14,315 nucleotides of DNA from DHVE2 group archaeon (GTDB lineage Archaea > Thermoplasmatota > Thermoplasmata > Thermoplasmatales > Aciduliprofundaceae): positions 1 through 14,315 of the forward strand of contig WALG01000076.1 in the NCBI GenBank assembly GCA_015522955.1, written 5' to 3'. Below, one piece after another: positions 7,248 to 13,397 of this stretch. The notes below the pieces were generated by a model. The model searched no databases. It worked only from the letters and a program-made list of their open reading frames with translations, and was not told the origin of the DNA. How positions within the stretch are numbered: the first letter of the stretch is position 1; every line of letters starts with the position of its first letter. The position numbers and the translations under genes are program-made.

Positions 7248-8512
7248 TTTTCTAGTTCCCCCAGTAGATATATAGAACCCGTGCATATCACATTTTCTCC
7301 CGTAGAAAGAGCATATTTCAATGCATTGCAGGAATCTTTAAACGCATGAATTTCTTGAAAATATCCCCCGGCCATTTTCCTTATACTCTCTAATGCCGCT
7401 CTACGTTTTTCGTAATTTATCTCTGTCACTACGATTTTTCTGGAGATTGTAGATAAAATATGTAGTACATTCTTGATATCTTTATCTGAGAGTATGGAGA
7501 AGAGAATAAGAGGCTCCTGAATTCCAAGATCCCTTACAGTATCAACGAGAATTTTCATTGCGGAAGGATTATGGGCAGAATCGAAAATTAAAAGAGGCTC
7601 TCTACGCTTTATCTCGAATCTATCGCGCCAGTGAGTTGCACCGAGACCTCTCTCTATATCTCCATGGCTTATAGAGTAATTCTCACCGAGAATTTCGGCC
7701 ATTCTTATGGCTACAAGTGCATTTAGAATCTGATGCCTTCCAATTAGAGGAATGTGCACATCATATTCTCTTATCGGGGAAAGAACCTTGAAATGTGTTC
7801 CATCAAAATTAAGAGATGCATTTTCCACATGCATCTCCTCATTCACATTGTGATATCTTGCACCTCTCTTTTCCGCCACTCTCTTGATTACCTCAATGGC
7901 ATCTCTTTTCTTCTCACCCACTACCACTGGCACATTGTTCTTTATAATCCCACTTTTTTCCCATGCTATCTTCTCAATGGTATCCCCAAGCACATTTGTA
8001 TGCTCCAGATCCACGGTTACTATTCCACTCACCTCTGGGGTTACTACGTTTGTAGCGTCCAGTCTGCCCCCGAGACCTACTTCAAGAACTCCAAAATCCA
8101 CGTTTCTCTCGGCGAAATATTCAAATGCAAGGGCTGTAGTGACCTCAAAAAATGTGGGGTTTCTGTTCTCACTTGCCAGTTTCTCAATAGTAGGCTTCCA
8201 ATTCCTTATAAAAGAGACCACATAATCTTCATCAATTTCTTTGTCATCCACCACTATTCTCTCTGTGTATCTTTCCACATGAGGTGACGTGTAAAGACCC
8301 ACACTGTACCTCCTGCGAAGAATAGAATAGAGCATGGCACACACCGAACCTTTACCATTGGTTCCCGTTACATGTACACTTTTGAACCTTTCATGAGGAT
8401 TTCCAAGTTGCTCTGCAAGACTGTACATTATAGAGAGATCCATCTTCATTCCAAATCGGCGAAGATTGTAGAGATAAAGGATTTCCTCACTTTCCACAGC
8501 ACGGTTAAGCAT
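7226..8512 (-). CDS. folC: Folylpolyglutamate synthase / dihydrofolate synthase family ligase
   Basis: Mur-ligase-type ATP-dependent enzyme that adds glutamate to a folate (or archaeal pterin) carrier in the cytoplasm. The P-loop TGTNGKGS is at 49-56. Also visible are YTSPHVERYTERI (74-86), EVGLGGRLDATNVV (144-157), DLEHTNVLG (168-176), WEKSGII with Lys186, GRHQILNA, and DSAHNP near the start of the C-terminal domain, where the usual form is DGAHNP. The 428-residue length is typical. The exact substrate is uncertain because related archaea differ in one-carbon carriers. The ATG at 8512 gives the longest protein. However, the TATA box at 8521-8528 is only some 13 bases from it; a GTG at 8497 would sit where transcription should begin and would start the protein MESEEILYLYNL, like other FolC N-termini. 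It is first in a probable folC-hflX unit and divergent from the Nudix gene. Confidence 0.92.
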   Translation of the reverse strand: MLNRAVESEEILYLYNLRRFGMKMDLSIMYSLAEQLGNPHERFKSVHVTGTNGKGSVCAMLYSILRRRYSVGLYTSPHVERYTERIVVDDKEIDEDYVVSFIRNWKPTIEKLASENRNPTFFEVTTALAFEYFAERNVDFGVLEVGLGGRLDATNVVTPEVSGIVTVDLEHTNVLGDTIEKIAWEKSGIIKNNVPVVVGEKKRDAIEVIKRVAEKRGARYHNVNEEMHVENASLNFDGTHFKVLSPIREYDVHIPLIGRHQILNALVAIRMAEILGENYSISHGDIERGLGATHWRDRFEIKRREPLLIFDSAHNPSAMKILVDTVRDLGIQEPLILFSILSDKDIKNVLHILSTISRKIVVTEINYEKRRAALESIRKMAGGYFQEIHAFKDSCNALKYALSTGENVICTGSIYLLGELEKCLKSLQ

Positions 8513-8520
8513 AGAGAATT

Positions 8521-8528
8521 ATTTAAAA
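8521..8528 (-). promoter_or_regulatory. folC TATA box
   Basis: ATTTAAAA on the plus strand (TTTTAAAT on minus), centred at about 8524. It predicts a transcript start near 8498, one or two bases before the in-frame GTG at 8497 and downstream of the ATG at 8512. Confidence 0.5.
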
Positions 8529-8573
8529 CCTTTGAAAATCTGTAGAAGAATGTGTTCATATCCTTAGAAAAAG

Positions 8574-8581
8574 TTATAAAT
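8574..8581 (+). promoter_or_regulatory. Nudix gene TATA box
   Basis: TTATAAAT centred at about 8577, 26 bases before the ATG at 8603. It lies inside the upstream-extended reading frame that begins with GTG at 8552, which argues strongly against that longer start. Confidence 0.65.
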
Positions 8582-8602
8582 ATTCAATGCCTGCATTATT
8601 AT

Positions 8603-9022
8603 ATGAGAAGAGAAAAGTCTGCGGGTGCTGTGGTTTATAATCCCCAAACGAGAAAATATCTTTTGCTTCATTATCCAACCGGACACTGGGATTTTCCAAA
8701 GGGACATGTAGAACCTAGAGAATCGGAGGTCAAAACTGCTAAAAGGGAGGTTTTTGAGGAAACAGGCCTGGATGTGGAGATACTCTTCGGATTCCATGAA
8801 ATAATATGCTATAAATTCAGAGAGAGGGATACTCTTGTGGAGAAAAAAGTTGTATATTTCATTGGACTTGCAGATAATGAGAATGTGAAACTCTCCTACG
8901 AGCATGACGGATACATCTGGCTTCCGTATGATGAAGCGGTGGAGAGAATAACCTACGATACATCAAAAAAAGTATTAATGAAAGCACATTTATTTCTCCG
9001 GAATCTGGGCTATGTCTCGTAG
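8603..9022 (+). CDS. Nudix hydrolase, Ap4A-hydrolase-like
   Basis: A 139-residue single-domain Nudix enzyme, expected to cleave dinucleoside polyphosphates such as Ap4A. The complete Nudix box runs from Gly34 to Leu56 as GHVEPRE, seven residues, then REVFEETGL, with all the metal-binding glutamates. The preceding GHWDFPKGH is characteristic of the bis(5'-nucleosyl)-tetraphosphatase subgroup. The family usually starts MRREKSAGAVV, exactly the sequence from the ATG at 8603. A longer frame from a GTG at 8552 would contain this gene's own TATA box, so I reject it. Transcription is probably leaderless. The gene is divergent from folC and its last 13 bases overlap the convergent amidohydrolase gene. 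The substrate is inferred from the subgroup only. Confidence 0.92.
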   Translation: MRREKSAGAVVYNPQTRKYLLLHYPTGHWDFPKGHVEPRESEVKTAKREVFEETGLDVEILFGFHEIICYKFRERDTLVEKKVVYFIGLADNENVKLSYEHDGYIWLPYDEAVERITYDTSKKVLMKAHLFLRNLGYVS

Positions 9023-10149
9023 AGAACTTTTCCTTCGCCTATCACCATGGTTGGGTAAGATTCCAGACTGAATATCTCGTCGTTCCAGACAAGAAGAGAC
9101 GCAAGAGCCCCCTTCCTTATTTTGCCAATATTTTTTAATCCCAGGATATCCGCTGCTGTACCCGTGATTAGGGATATACTCTCAGGTCGTGACATGCCAA
9201 ATCTGCGGAAGTATCTCAGTTGCAGATGGAGATTTCTCTGTAGGGCGAAAGGATGGTCGCTCATTATGGAGAACCGCGGATGCACCTCAGCAAGATACTT
9301 TACATTTCCCCAGTACTCATGTTTCAGTTCCACCTTGTAGGAGAAAGCGTCTATTGGACCGTAAATTACATCCAGTCCTCTTTTTTTCACTTTTTCCCAG
9401 AGTTCACGGGAGTGAACGTCACCACCATGGTTTATCACTGCCTTAATTCCGAACTCGTCTATGAGTTGCATTAGCACCATGATATCATCTTCCTTGTGAA
9501 CATGCACCATAAGTGGCATTTTCTGGTCAAGAATGTCCATAAATATTTCGGTAAGTGGCTCCACCTCTTCCTTCATTTTCTTTTTCTTTTTCACAAGTGT
9601 TTTCATTTTCTGAGCCTTGATGAGTTGCTCACGCAGGAGTGCAACGGCACCCATCCTTGTACTTGGTCTCGTACCTTTCCACTCAGTGGTACTCCGGGGA
9701 TTGTACCCTAAGGCTGCCTTGATTCCTATATGCTGTACATATGCCTCCTCAATATCTCTTCCAAAATTTCTTATAACTGCGGTTTTTCCACCGATTATAT
9801 TACCACTCCCCGGCATCACATGGGAATATAGAACTCCATGCTCCACACTCTCCCTGAATGCGGGGTCGTCCATATACACCGAATGAATAGCATCCACCAG
9901 AGGATATATGGCATTCATCTGCTCATTTGTTTCATCCTCGTAGTATGGCTCACCACTCCTGGCCATACCGATATGACAGTGGGAATCTATGAAGGCAGGT
10001 GTCACAATACCCTCCGCAATTACCTCTGCGCCCTGTCTATCTTTTGAGATTCTCTGGATTCTTTCATCAAAAAGCACATATACATCTTTTTTCACTCCAT
10101 CTGGTGTGCCATCGTATAATACCCTGGCTTTTATCGCTTTCATAAACAT
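9010..10149 (-). CDS. Amidohydrolase-superfamily metal hydrolase (imidazolonepropionase-like)
   Basis: TIM-barrel amidohydrolase of 379 residues. The small beta-sandwich is split between N-terminus (1-50) and C-terminus (about 340-379, ending GEGKVLYET). Metal-site motifs are DSHCHIG (His57, His59), MVHVHKED with His216/His218, NHGGDVH (His241, His246) and MSDHP with Asp298, the expected catalytic aspartate. Lys144 in IGIKAALG is a candidate bridging lysine. GSGNIIGGKTAVIRNFG (114-130) is typical of an archaeal subgroup annotated as imidazolonepropionase-like or simply amidohydrolase. No histidine-degradation genes are nearby, so I do not assign a substrate. An unusual lysine-rich segment (KTLVKKKKKMKEEVE, about 183-197) interrupts the barrel. 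ATG codons at 10149 and 10143 both fit the TATA box at 10169-10177; the mRNA is probably leaderless. The gene is divergent from the SDR gene. Confidence 0.88.
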   Translation of the reverse strand: MFMKAIKARVLYDGTPDGVKKDVYVLFDERIQRISKDRQGAEVIAEGIVTPAFIDSHCHIGMARSGEPYYEDETNEQMNAIYPLVDAIHSVYMDDPAFRESVEHGVLYSHVMPGSGNIIGGKTAVIRNFGRDIEEAYVQHIGIKAALGYNPRSTTEWKGTRPSTRMGAVALLREQLIKAQKMKTLVKKKKKMKEEVEPLTEIFMDILDQKMPLMVHVHKEDDIMVLMQLIDEFGIKAVINHGGDVHSRELWEKVKKRGLDVIYGPIDAFSYKVELKHEYWGNVKYLAEVHPRFSIMSDHPFALQRNLHLQLRYFRRFGMSRPESISLITGTAADILGLKNIGKIRKGALASLLVWNDEIFSLESYPTMVIGEGKVLYET

Positions 10150-10160
10150 GCAATTGCATG
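10147..10160. repeat. 14-bp perfect palindrome at the amidohydrolase start
   Basis: CATGCAATTGCATG reads the same on both strands. It covers the first ATG of the amidohydrolase gene and the predicted transcription start, between that start and the TATA box. Its position fits an operator, but no regulator is known. Confidence 0.5.
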
Positions 10161-10168
10161 ATGATGCA

Positions 10169-10177
10169 TTAATTTTT
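10169..10177 (-). promoter_or_regulatory. Amidohydrolase TATA-like box
   Basis: TTAATTTTT on plus (AAAAATTAA on minus), centred at about 10173. It predicts a start at about 10147, within the tandem ATG codons (10149, 10143). Confidence 0.45.
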
Positions 10178-10193
10178 CGCTCTTGCCAGCAAG

Positions 10194-10200
10194 ATTTATC
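10194..10200 (+). promoter_or_regulatory. SDR gene TATA box
   Basis: ATTTATC centred at 10197, 27 bases before the ATG at 10224, so the SDR mRNA should be leaderless. It lies back to back with the amidohydrolase promoter in a 74-base divergent gap. Confidence 0.55.
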
Positions 10201-10223
10201 TTCTATGCAGAGATATCACATAT

Positions 10224-10880
10224 ATGGATGTGGCCATAGTAACTGGTGGGTCTCGAGGCATAGGCAAGGCTACCGCCCTACGTTTAGCATCCCGCTATGC
10301 GGTGGTGGTTACCTATCTCAAAAATGAAACAAAGGCAATGGAAACTGTGGCGGCCATTGAATCTCAGAAAGGGAGAGGTCTGGCAGTTCAGGGAGATGTA
10401 AGTGAGTATCAGGACGCACAAAGAATTGCGCAAAAGGCAGCCAAAATGGGAGAAATAAAGGTGCTTGTCAATAATGCTGGGGTATATGATGTTCGACCAT
10501 TCGCAGCAACGATGCCCAGCCAGTGGGAACGTATTTTTCAGGTTAATGTTTTTGGTGTGTTCAATATGATTCGTGCAGTGATAGATTATATGGAGGAAGG
10601 CGTGATAGTCAATGTATCCTCAATTATTGGGAAGTATCCCATGGCAAATGCTGCACCCTACTGTGCATCCAAGGCCGCGGTGATTGCATTAACTCAATCT
10701 CTTGCCAAGGAATTTACCTCCAGAATAAAGGTTGTGTGTGTGGCACCGGGACCTACAGATACAGATATGCTACGAAAATTTCATGGTAGCGGATTTGGTG
10801 ACCCACCAGAAAAAGTTGCATCTTATATCCTGCGTGCCATTGACGAGGGAAGAAACGGGGAATGCATTTCGGTGGAATAA
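10224..10880 (+). CDS. Short-chain dehydrogenase/reductase (3-oxoacyl-ACP reductase-like)
   Basis: NAD(P)-dependent oxidoreductase with a Rossmann fold, 218 residues. Cofactor motif TGGSRGIG is at 7-14, GDVS at 57-60 and NNAG at 83-86. The catalytic residues are Ser132 (NVSS), Tyr146 and Lys150 (YCASK), with PGPTDTDM at 175-182 closing the active site. Arg11 in the glycine motif is compatible with NADP(H). The closest general resemblance is to FabG-type reductases, but it is about 25-30 residues shorter, with a trimmed loop after the PG motif and no long C-terminal extension. Archaea lack standard fatty-acid synthesis, so the substrate is unknown. The start is set by the TATA box at 10194-10200. 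The stop codon is one base away from that of the convergent Cys-rich gene. Confidence 0.9.
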   Translation: MDVAIVTGGSRGIGKATALRLASRYAVVVTYLKNETKAMETVAAIESQKGRGLAVQGDVSEYQDAQRIAQKAAKMGEIKVLVNNAGVYDVRPFAATMPSQWERIFQVNVFGVFNMIRAVIDYMEEGVIVNVSSIIGKYPMANAAPYCASKAAVIALTQSLAKEFTSRIKVVCVAPGPTDTDMLRKFHGSGFGDPPEKVASYILRAIDEGRNGECISVE

Positions 10881-10881
10881 C

Positions 10882-11118
10882 TCACTTGAAAAGCACGAGT
10901 TCCTCCTCCTCAATCCACTCGCGATAATAGGGGCATTTTTTATTTTTTCCATCACAGGTAAATATGTGCAGTTTTTTGCAGTATCCATCACGCCAGTAAG
11001 CACATACACCCTCCGGCACCATGTACTTACCATAATCTTCGCATTTCTCCTCTATGCACTTAAATCCTTTATAGCGTCCATGGCATATGCCTTCCGAATC
11101 CATAAAAATGCATTTCAT
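10882..11118 (-). CDS. Small eight-cysteine protein of unknown function, directly downstream of tRNA-Arg
   Basis: A 78-residue soluble protein with eight cysteines (3, 12, 21, 26, 39, 47, 55, 62), several in aromatic/charged contexts such as CEDYG, CAYWRDGYC and KKCPYY. The pattern suggests binding of zinc or an Fe-S cluster, or structural disulfides; I do not recognise a family. The tail EWIEEEELVLFK is acidic. The reading frame fits exactly between tRNA-Arg and the SDR stop, and the regular cysteine pattern is unlikely by chance. The ATG at 11118 follows the tRNA 3' end by only four bases (CTAA), and no TATA box can fit in the GC-rich tRNA at the required distance. Expression therefore probably depends on the tRNA promoter, with RNase Z-type 3' processing releasing a nearly leaderless mRNA. 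A second ATG is at codon 6. Confidence 0.7.
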   Translation of the reverse strand: MKCIFMDSEGICHGRYKGFKCIEEKCEDYGKYMVPEGVCAYWRDGYCKKLHIFTCDGKNKKCPYYREWIEEEELVLFK

Positions 11119-11122
11119 TTAG

Positions 11123-11197
11123 CGGGCGCGGCGGGATTCGAACCCGCGGCTTGCAGCTTAGGAGGCTGCCGCCATATCCTGGCTAGGCCACGCGCCC
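11123..11197 (-). tRNA. tRNA-Arg (anticodon CCT)
   Basis: A 75-base cloverleaf read on the minus strand. The acceptor stem is GGGCGCG paired with CGCGCCC, followed by discriminator G. The D-arm is GCC to GGC. The anticodon stem GCAGC/GCTGC surrounds the loop CTCCTAA, giving anticodon CCT (arginine AGG codons). The T-arm is GCGGG, TTCGAAT, CCCGC. CCA is not encoded and no intron is seen. The Cys-rich gene starts four bases after the discriminator. Confidence 0.97.
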
Positions 11198-11220
11198 TAT
11201 GAATGGGTAAGATGAATCCA

Positions 11221-11229
11221 TTTATAAAG
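11221..11229 (-). promoter_or_regulatory. tRNA-Arg TATA box
   Basis: TTTATAAAG on plus (CTTTATAAA on minus), centred at 11225. It predicts a start at about 11199, two bases before the mature tRNA 5' end. It is probably also the only promoter for the Cys-rich gene downstream. Confidence 0.65.
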
Positions 11230-11270
11230 ATTCGTCCTTAAAGTAAACTACTCCTGATGGTAATTATCTC

Positions 11271-11486
11271 ATGGCTTATAATTGTAACAAATACGTTTGG
11301 CGTAATCCTATTCGTACCCTTTGTCTGAGTTTGCTTTTCATTATTTCACCAATCGGTATCATAGCGTTTTTGAAAATTGCACAAAAAGATAAGGTTTATA
11401 TGGCTCCAATTCCACTTCCTTTTTCTATGTTTGGGGAGAAAGATTTAAATTGCAGATATGTTAAAGGTGTATGCTTGATTCCCTAG
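11271..11486 (+). CDS. Doubtful small membrane-protein ORF overlapping the SRP54 start
   Basis: A 71-codon frame occupying the gap between the tRNA-Arg promoter and SRP54, overlapping the SRP54 start by 16 bases. It would encode one hydrophobic helix (about residues 15-38) and a short polar tail. Against it: Arg is encoded by CGT twice near the start although neighbours prefer AGA/AGG, no family is recognisable, and the SRP54 promoter lies inside its 3' end. Only a weak TATA-like TTAAAGTA precedes it at the right distance. Probably chance, recorded because nothing else explains this gap. Confidence 0.15.
   Translation: MAYNCNKYVWRNPIRTLCLSLLFIISPIGIIAFLKIAQKDKVYMAPIPLPFSMFGEKDLNCRYVKGVCLIP
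11443..11450 (+). promoter_or_regulatory. SRP54 TATA box
   Basis: ATTTAAAT centred at 11446-11447, about 25 bases before the ATG at 11471. This predicts an essentially leaderless mRNA for the SRP54-trmY-radical SAM unit. Confidence 0.5.
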
Positions 11487-12820
11487 GCCAGTCTCTAAGA
11501 GAGACCATGAGGAAAATTACTAAGGCGGGGCATGTGGATAGAGCCCTTATTAAGGAGGTTGTGAGGGATATACAGCGTGCTCTTCTCAAGGGTGATGTGG
11601 AGGTACATCTTGCTCTAAAACTCTCCAAGAATGTTGAGCAGCGAGCCCTTGAGGAAAAGCCTCCAAGTGGGATGAGTATCCGTGATTTTCTAATCAAAAT
11701 TATTTATGAGGAACTGGTTAAAATTCTGGGCGAAGAGAAGGAGGTCTCTCTGCACCCTCAGAAAATAATGCTTGTAGGTCTTTACGGGCAGGGTAAGACC
11801 ACTACCGCAGGAAAACTGGCAAGGTATTTTCAGAAGAAAGGATTATCCGTTGCCCTGGTGGCCTGTGATGTTCACAGACCTGCAGCATACGAACAGTTGA
11901 AGCAATTGGGTGAAAAACTGGGAGTATCCGTATTTGGAATCCCCGGAGAGAAAGATGCACGAAAAATAGCCAGAGAGGCCATGAAACACTTTCATGGTGA
12001 TAAGGTCCTCATATTTGATACATCCGGCCGTCATGCCTTGGAGGAGGACCTTATTCAGGAAATCAAAGACTTGAAAGAGATAATAAAACCCAACGAAATA
12101 TTTCTTGTAATAGATGCGACCATAGGGCAGCAGGCGGGAAAGCAGGCAAAGGCTTTTCACGAGGCTGTAGGAGTTACAGGGGTAATAGTTACCAAGATGG
12201 ATGGTAGCGCTAAGGGTGGAGGAGCCTTAAGTGCAGTAGGTACCACCGGTGCACCTGTGGTTTTCATAGGCACAGGGGAGCATCTTGAAGATTTGGAGCA
12301 TTTTAATCCCACAAGGTTCATCTCCAGACTGCTGGGCATGGGCGACCTTGAAACCCTTCTTGAGACTGCCAAAGAACTGGAGTTGCAGGAGGAGGAAGCG
12401 GAGAAGGTCATGGAAAAGATGGTGAGTGGCAAATTCAATCTCAAGGACATGTATGAGGTCTGGGAGCAGATGGCCAAGCCCGGTATACTTCAAAAAATTC
12501 TCTATTCCCTGCCGCTTTTTAAGATGGGTGAGGTGGACAAGAACCTTGTGGAGGAGAGTGAGGAGAAGTTACGGAGATATCGTGTAATACTGGATTCTAT
12601 GACCTATGAGGAACTTGAAAATCCCCAGATCATAAAGGGGAACAGAATAAGGAGAATAGCCTTGGGAAGTGGGAGAGATGAGCAGGAAGTAAGATCTCTT
12701 CTCAAAGAATATCATAAGATGAAGAAGATGATGAAAGAAATGCGCGGCAATCGGAAGTTGATGCGTGCCCTGAGAAAACAGTTGAAGAGCGGAAACATGG
12801 ACCTCTCGGGATTGGTATGA
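11471..12820 (+). CDS. srp54: Signal recognition particle 54 kDa protein (SRP54)
   Basis: GTPase subunit of the signal recognition particle. It binds signal sequences at the ribosome, sits on 7S RNA and docks with FtsY to deliver membrane and exported proteins. The N domain (1-90) is followed by the G domain: G1 GLYGQGKTTT (103-112), DVHRPAAYEQL (133-143), G3 DTSGR (183-187), G4 TKMDGSAKGGG (241-251) and G5 GTGE (267-270). The helical M domain (about 300-449) includes GKFNLKDMYEVW, the RNA-binding KGNRIRRIALGSG and a methionine-rich MKKMMKEMRGNRKLMRAL. The 449-residue length is normal. Two motif positions differ from the usual GxQGSGKTTT and DTAGR: Gln replaces Ser in G1 and Ser replaces Ala in G3. 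The stop overlaps the trmY start in an ATGA junction, so the two are probably translationally coupled. Confidence 0.97.
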   Translation: MLDSLGQSLRETMRKITKAGHVDRALIKEVVRDIQRALLKGDVEVHLALKLSKNVEQRALEEKPPSGMSIRDFLIKIIYEELVKILGEEKEVSLHPQKIMLVGLYGQGKTTTAGKLARYFQKKGLSVALVACDVHRPAAYEQLKQLGEKLGVSVFGIPGEKDARKIAREAMKHFHGDKVLIFDTSGRHALEEDLIQEIKDLKEIIKPNEIFLVIDATIGQQAGKQAKAFHEAVGVTGVIVTKMDGSAKGGGALSAVGTTGAPVVFIGTGEHLEDLEHFNPTRFISRLLGMGDLETLLETAKELELQEEEAEKVMEKMVSGKFNLKDMYEVWEQMAKPGILQKILYSLPLFKMGEVDKNLVEESEEKLRRYRVILDSMTYEELENPQIIKGNRIRRIALGSGRDEQEVRSLLKEYHKMKKMMKEMRGNRKLMRALRKQLKSGNMDLSGLV

Positions 12821-13386
12821 GAGCGTATCTCGTGGTATCCCACAAATTCCAGGGCGAGATAAATCTCAATGATCTCCCGGGTTCGGGGAGAATTGATGTT
12901 ATATGCAGGGGTATAAATGCAGCCATATTTTTATCGCATGCAATCCGCAAAGATGTTATTTTTCTCGCTTATTTTTCAAAACTCAATGCATTGCTCAAAA
13001 TCGATGCCTCACGGGTGAGATACCTGAATCCAGACGAGCGCAGTACCGCAGCACTTATTAGAAACGCAGTAATAAAACTCTCCGACCACGAAGTTCAGAC
13101 CTCTCCGGGATTTTTCATAAAAAAAGTCACATTTACAGAAACTTTACAGGAGGCAGGTTCCTTAGGAAAACTCCTGTATTTGAGAGAAGATGGTAAAGAT
13201 ATACAAAGTATCTCTATTCCAAAAAATGTGGTCTTTATTCTCAGCGATAATGTGAATATGAGAGAAGAGGAGGAGAAAGAGATTTATGATGGAGGCGCGG
13301 AAGTAATCTCTGTGGGTCCCCAAAGTTTGCTATCCTCTCATGTAATTGCGATTGTTAATAACGAGTTAGATAGGCGAGAATTATAG
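12817..13386 (+). CDS. trmY: tRNA (pseudouridine(54)-N1)-methyltransferase TrmY
   Basis: SPOUT-class methyltransferase (COG1901/DUF358) that makes N1-methylpseudouridine at position 54 in the T-loop of archaeal tRNAs, after Pus10 has made the pseudouridine. Family signatures in order are LNDLPGSGRIDV (17-28), INAAIFLSHAIRKDV (33-47), YLNPDERS (69-76), the cofactor-loop segment VFILSDNVNM (139-148) and SVGPQSLLSSHVI (165-177) before NNELDR. The 189-residue length is close to normal. The C-terminal cofactor-binding knot diverges from the common form: LSDN stands where LGDH is usual, and SSHVI where (A/D)DHCI is usual, so the conserved cysteine is replaced by valine. The gene starts inside the SRP54 stop codon (ATGA). 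The co-encoded SRP54 is not known to be functionally linked. Confidence 0.9.
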   Translation: MRAYLVVSHKFQGEINLNDLPGSGRIDVICRGINAAIFLSHAIRKDVIFLAYFSKLNALLKIDASRVRYLNPDERSTAALIRNAVIKLSDHEVQTSPGFFIKKVTFTETLQEAGSLGKLLYLREDGKDIQSISIPKNVVFILSDNVNMREEEEKEIYDGGAEVISVGPQSLLSSHVIAIVNNELDRREL

Positions 13387-13392
13387 AGGTGA
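13386..13392 (+). promoter_or_regulatory. Strong Shine-Dalgarno site of the radical SAM gene
   Basis: GAGGTGA, complementary to the archaeal 16S rRNA 3' end, ends five bases before the ATG at 13398. It fixes that start and contrasts with the leaderless starts of first genes in this window. Confidence 0.8.
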
Positions 13393-13397
13393 AGAAT

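Noticed and set aside
7248..7286. Thirteen-residue N-terminal extension of HflX
   Set aside because: It lies deep in folC and the extra residues do not resemble HflX N-termini; the start at 7247 fits better.
7754..8287. 177-codon plus-strand frame opposite folC
   Set aside because: It is a shadow of the well-supported folC gene: low-complexity composition, no motif and no promoter.
8552..8602. N-terminal extension of the Nudix protein from GTG
   Set aside because: The gene's TATA box lies within it and homologues start at MRREKSAG.
10157..10163. ATGATGA as the C box of a C/D guide RNA
   Set aside because: No CTGA D box or internal C'/D' boxes at the needed distance, and the stretch is explained by divergent promoters.
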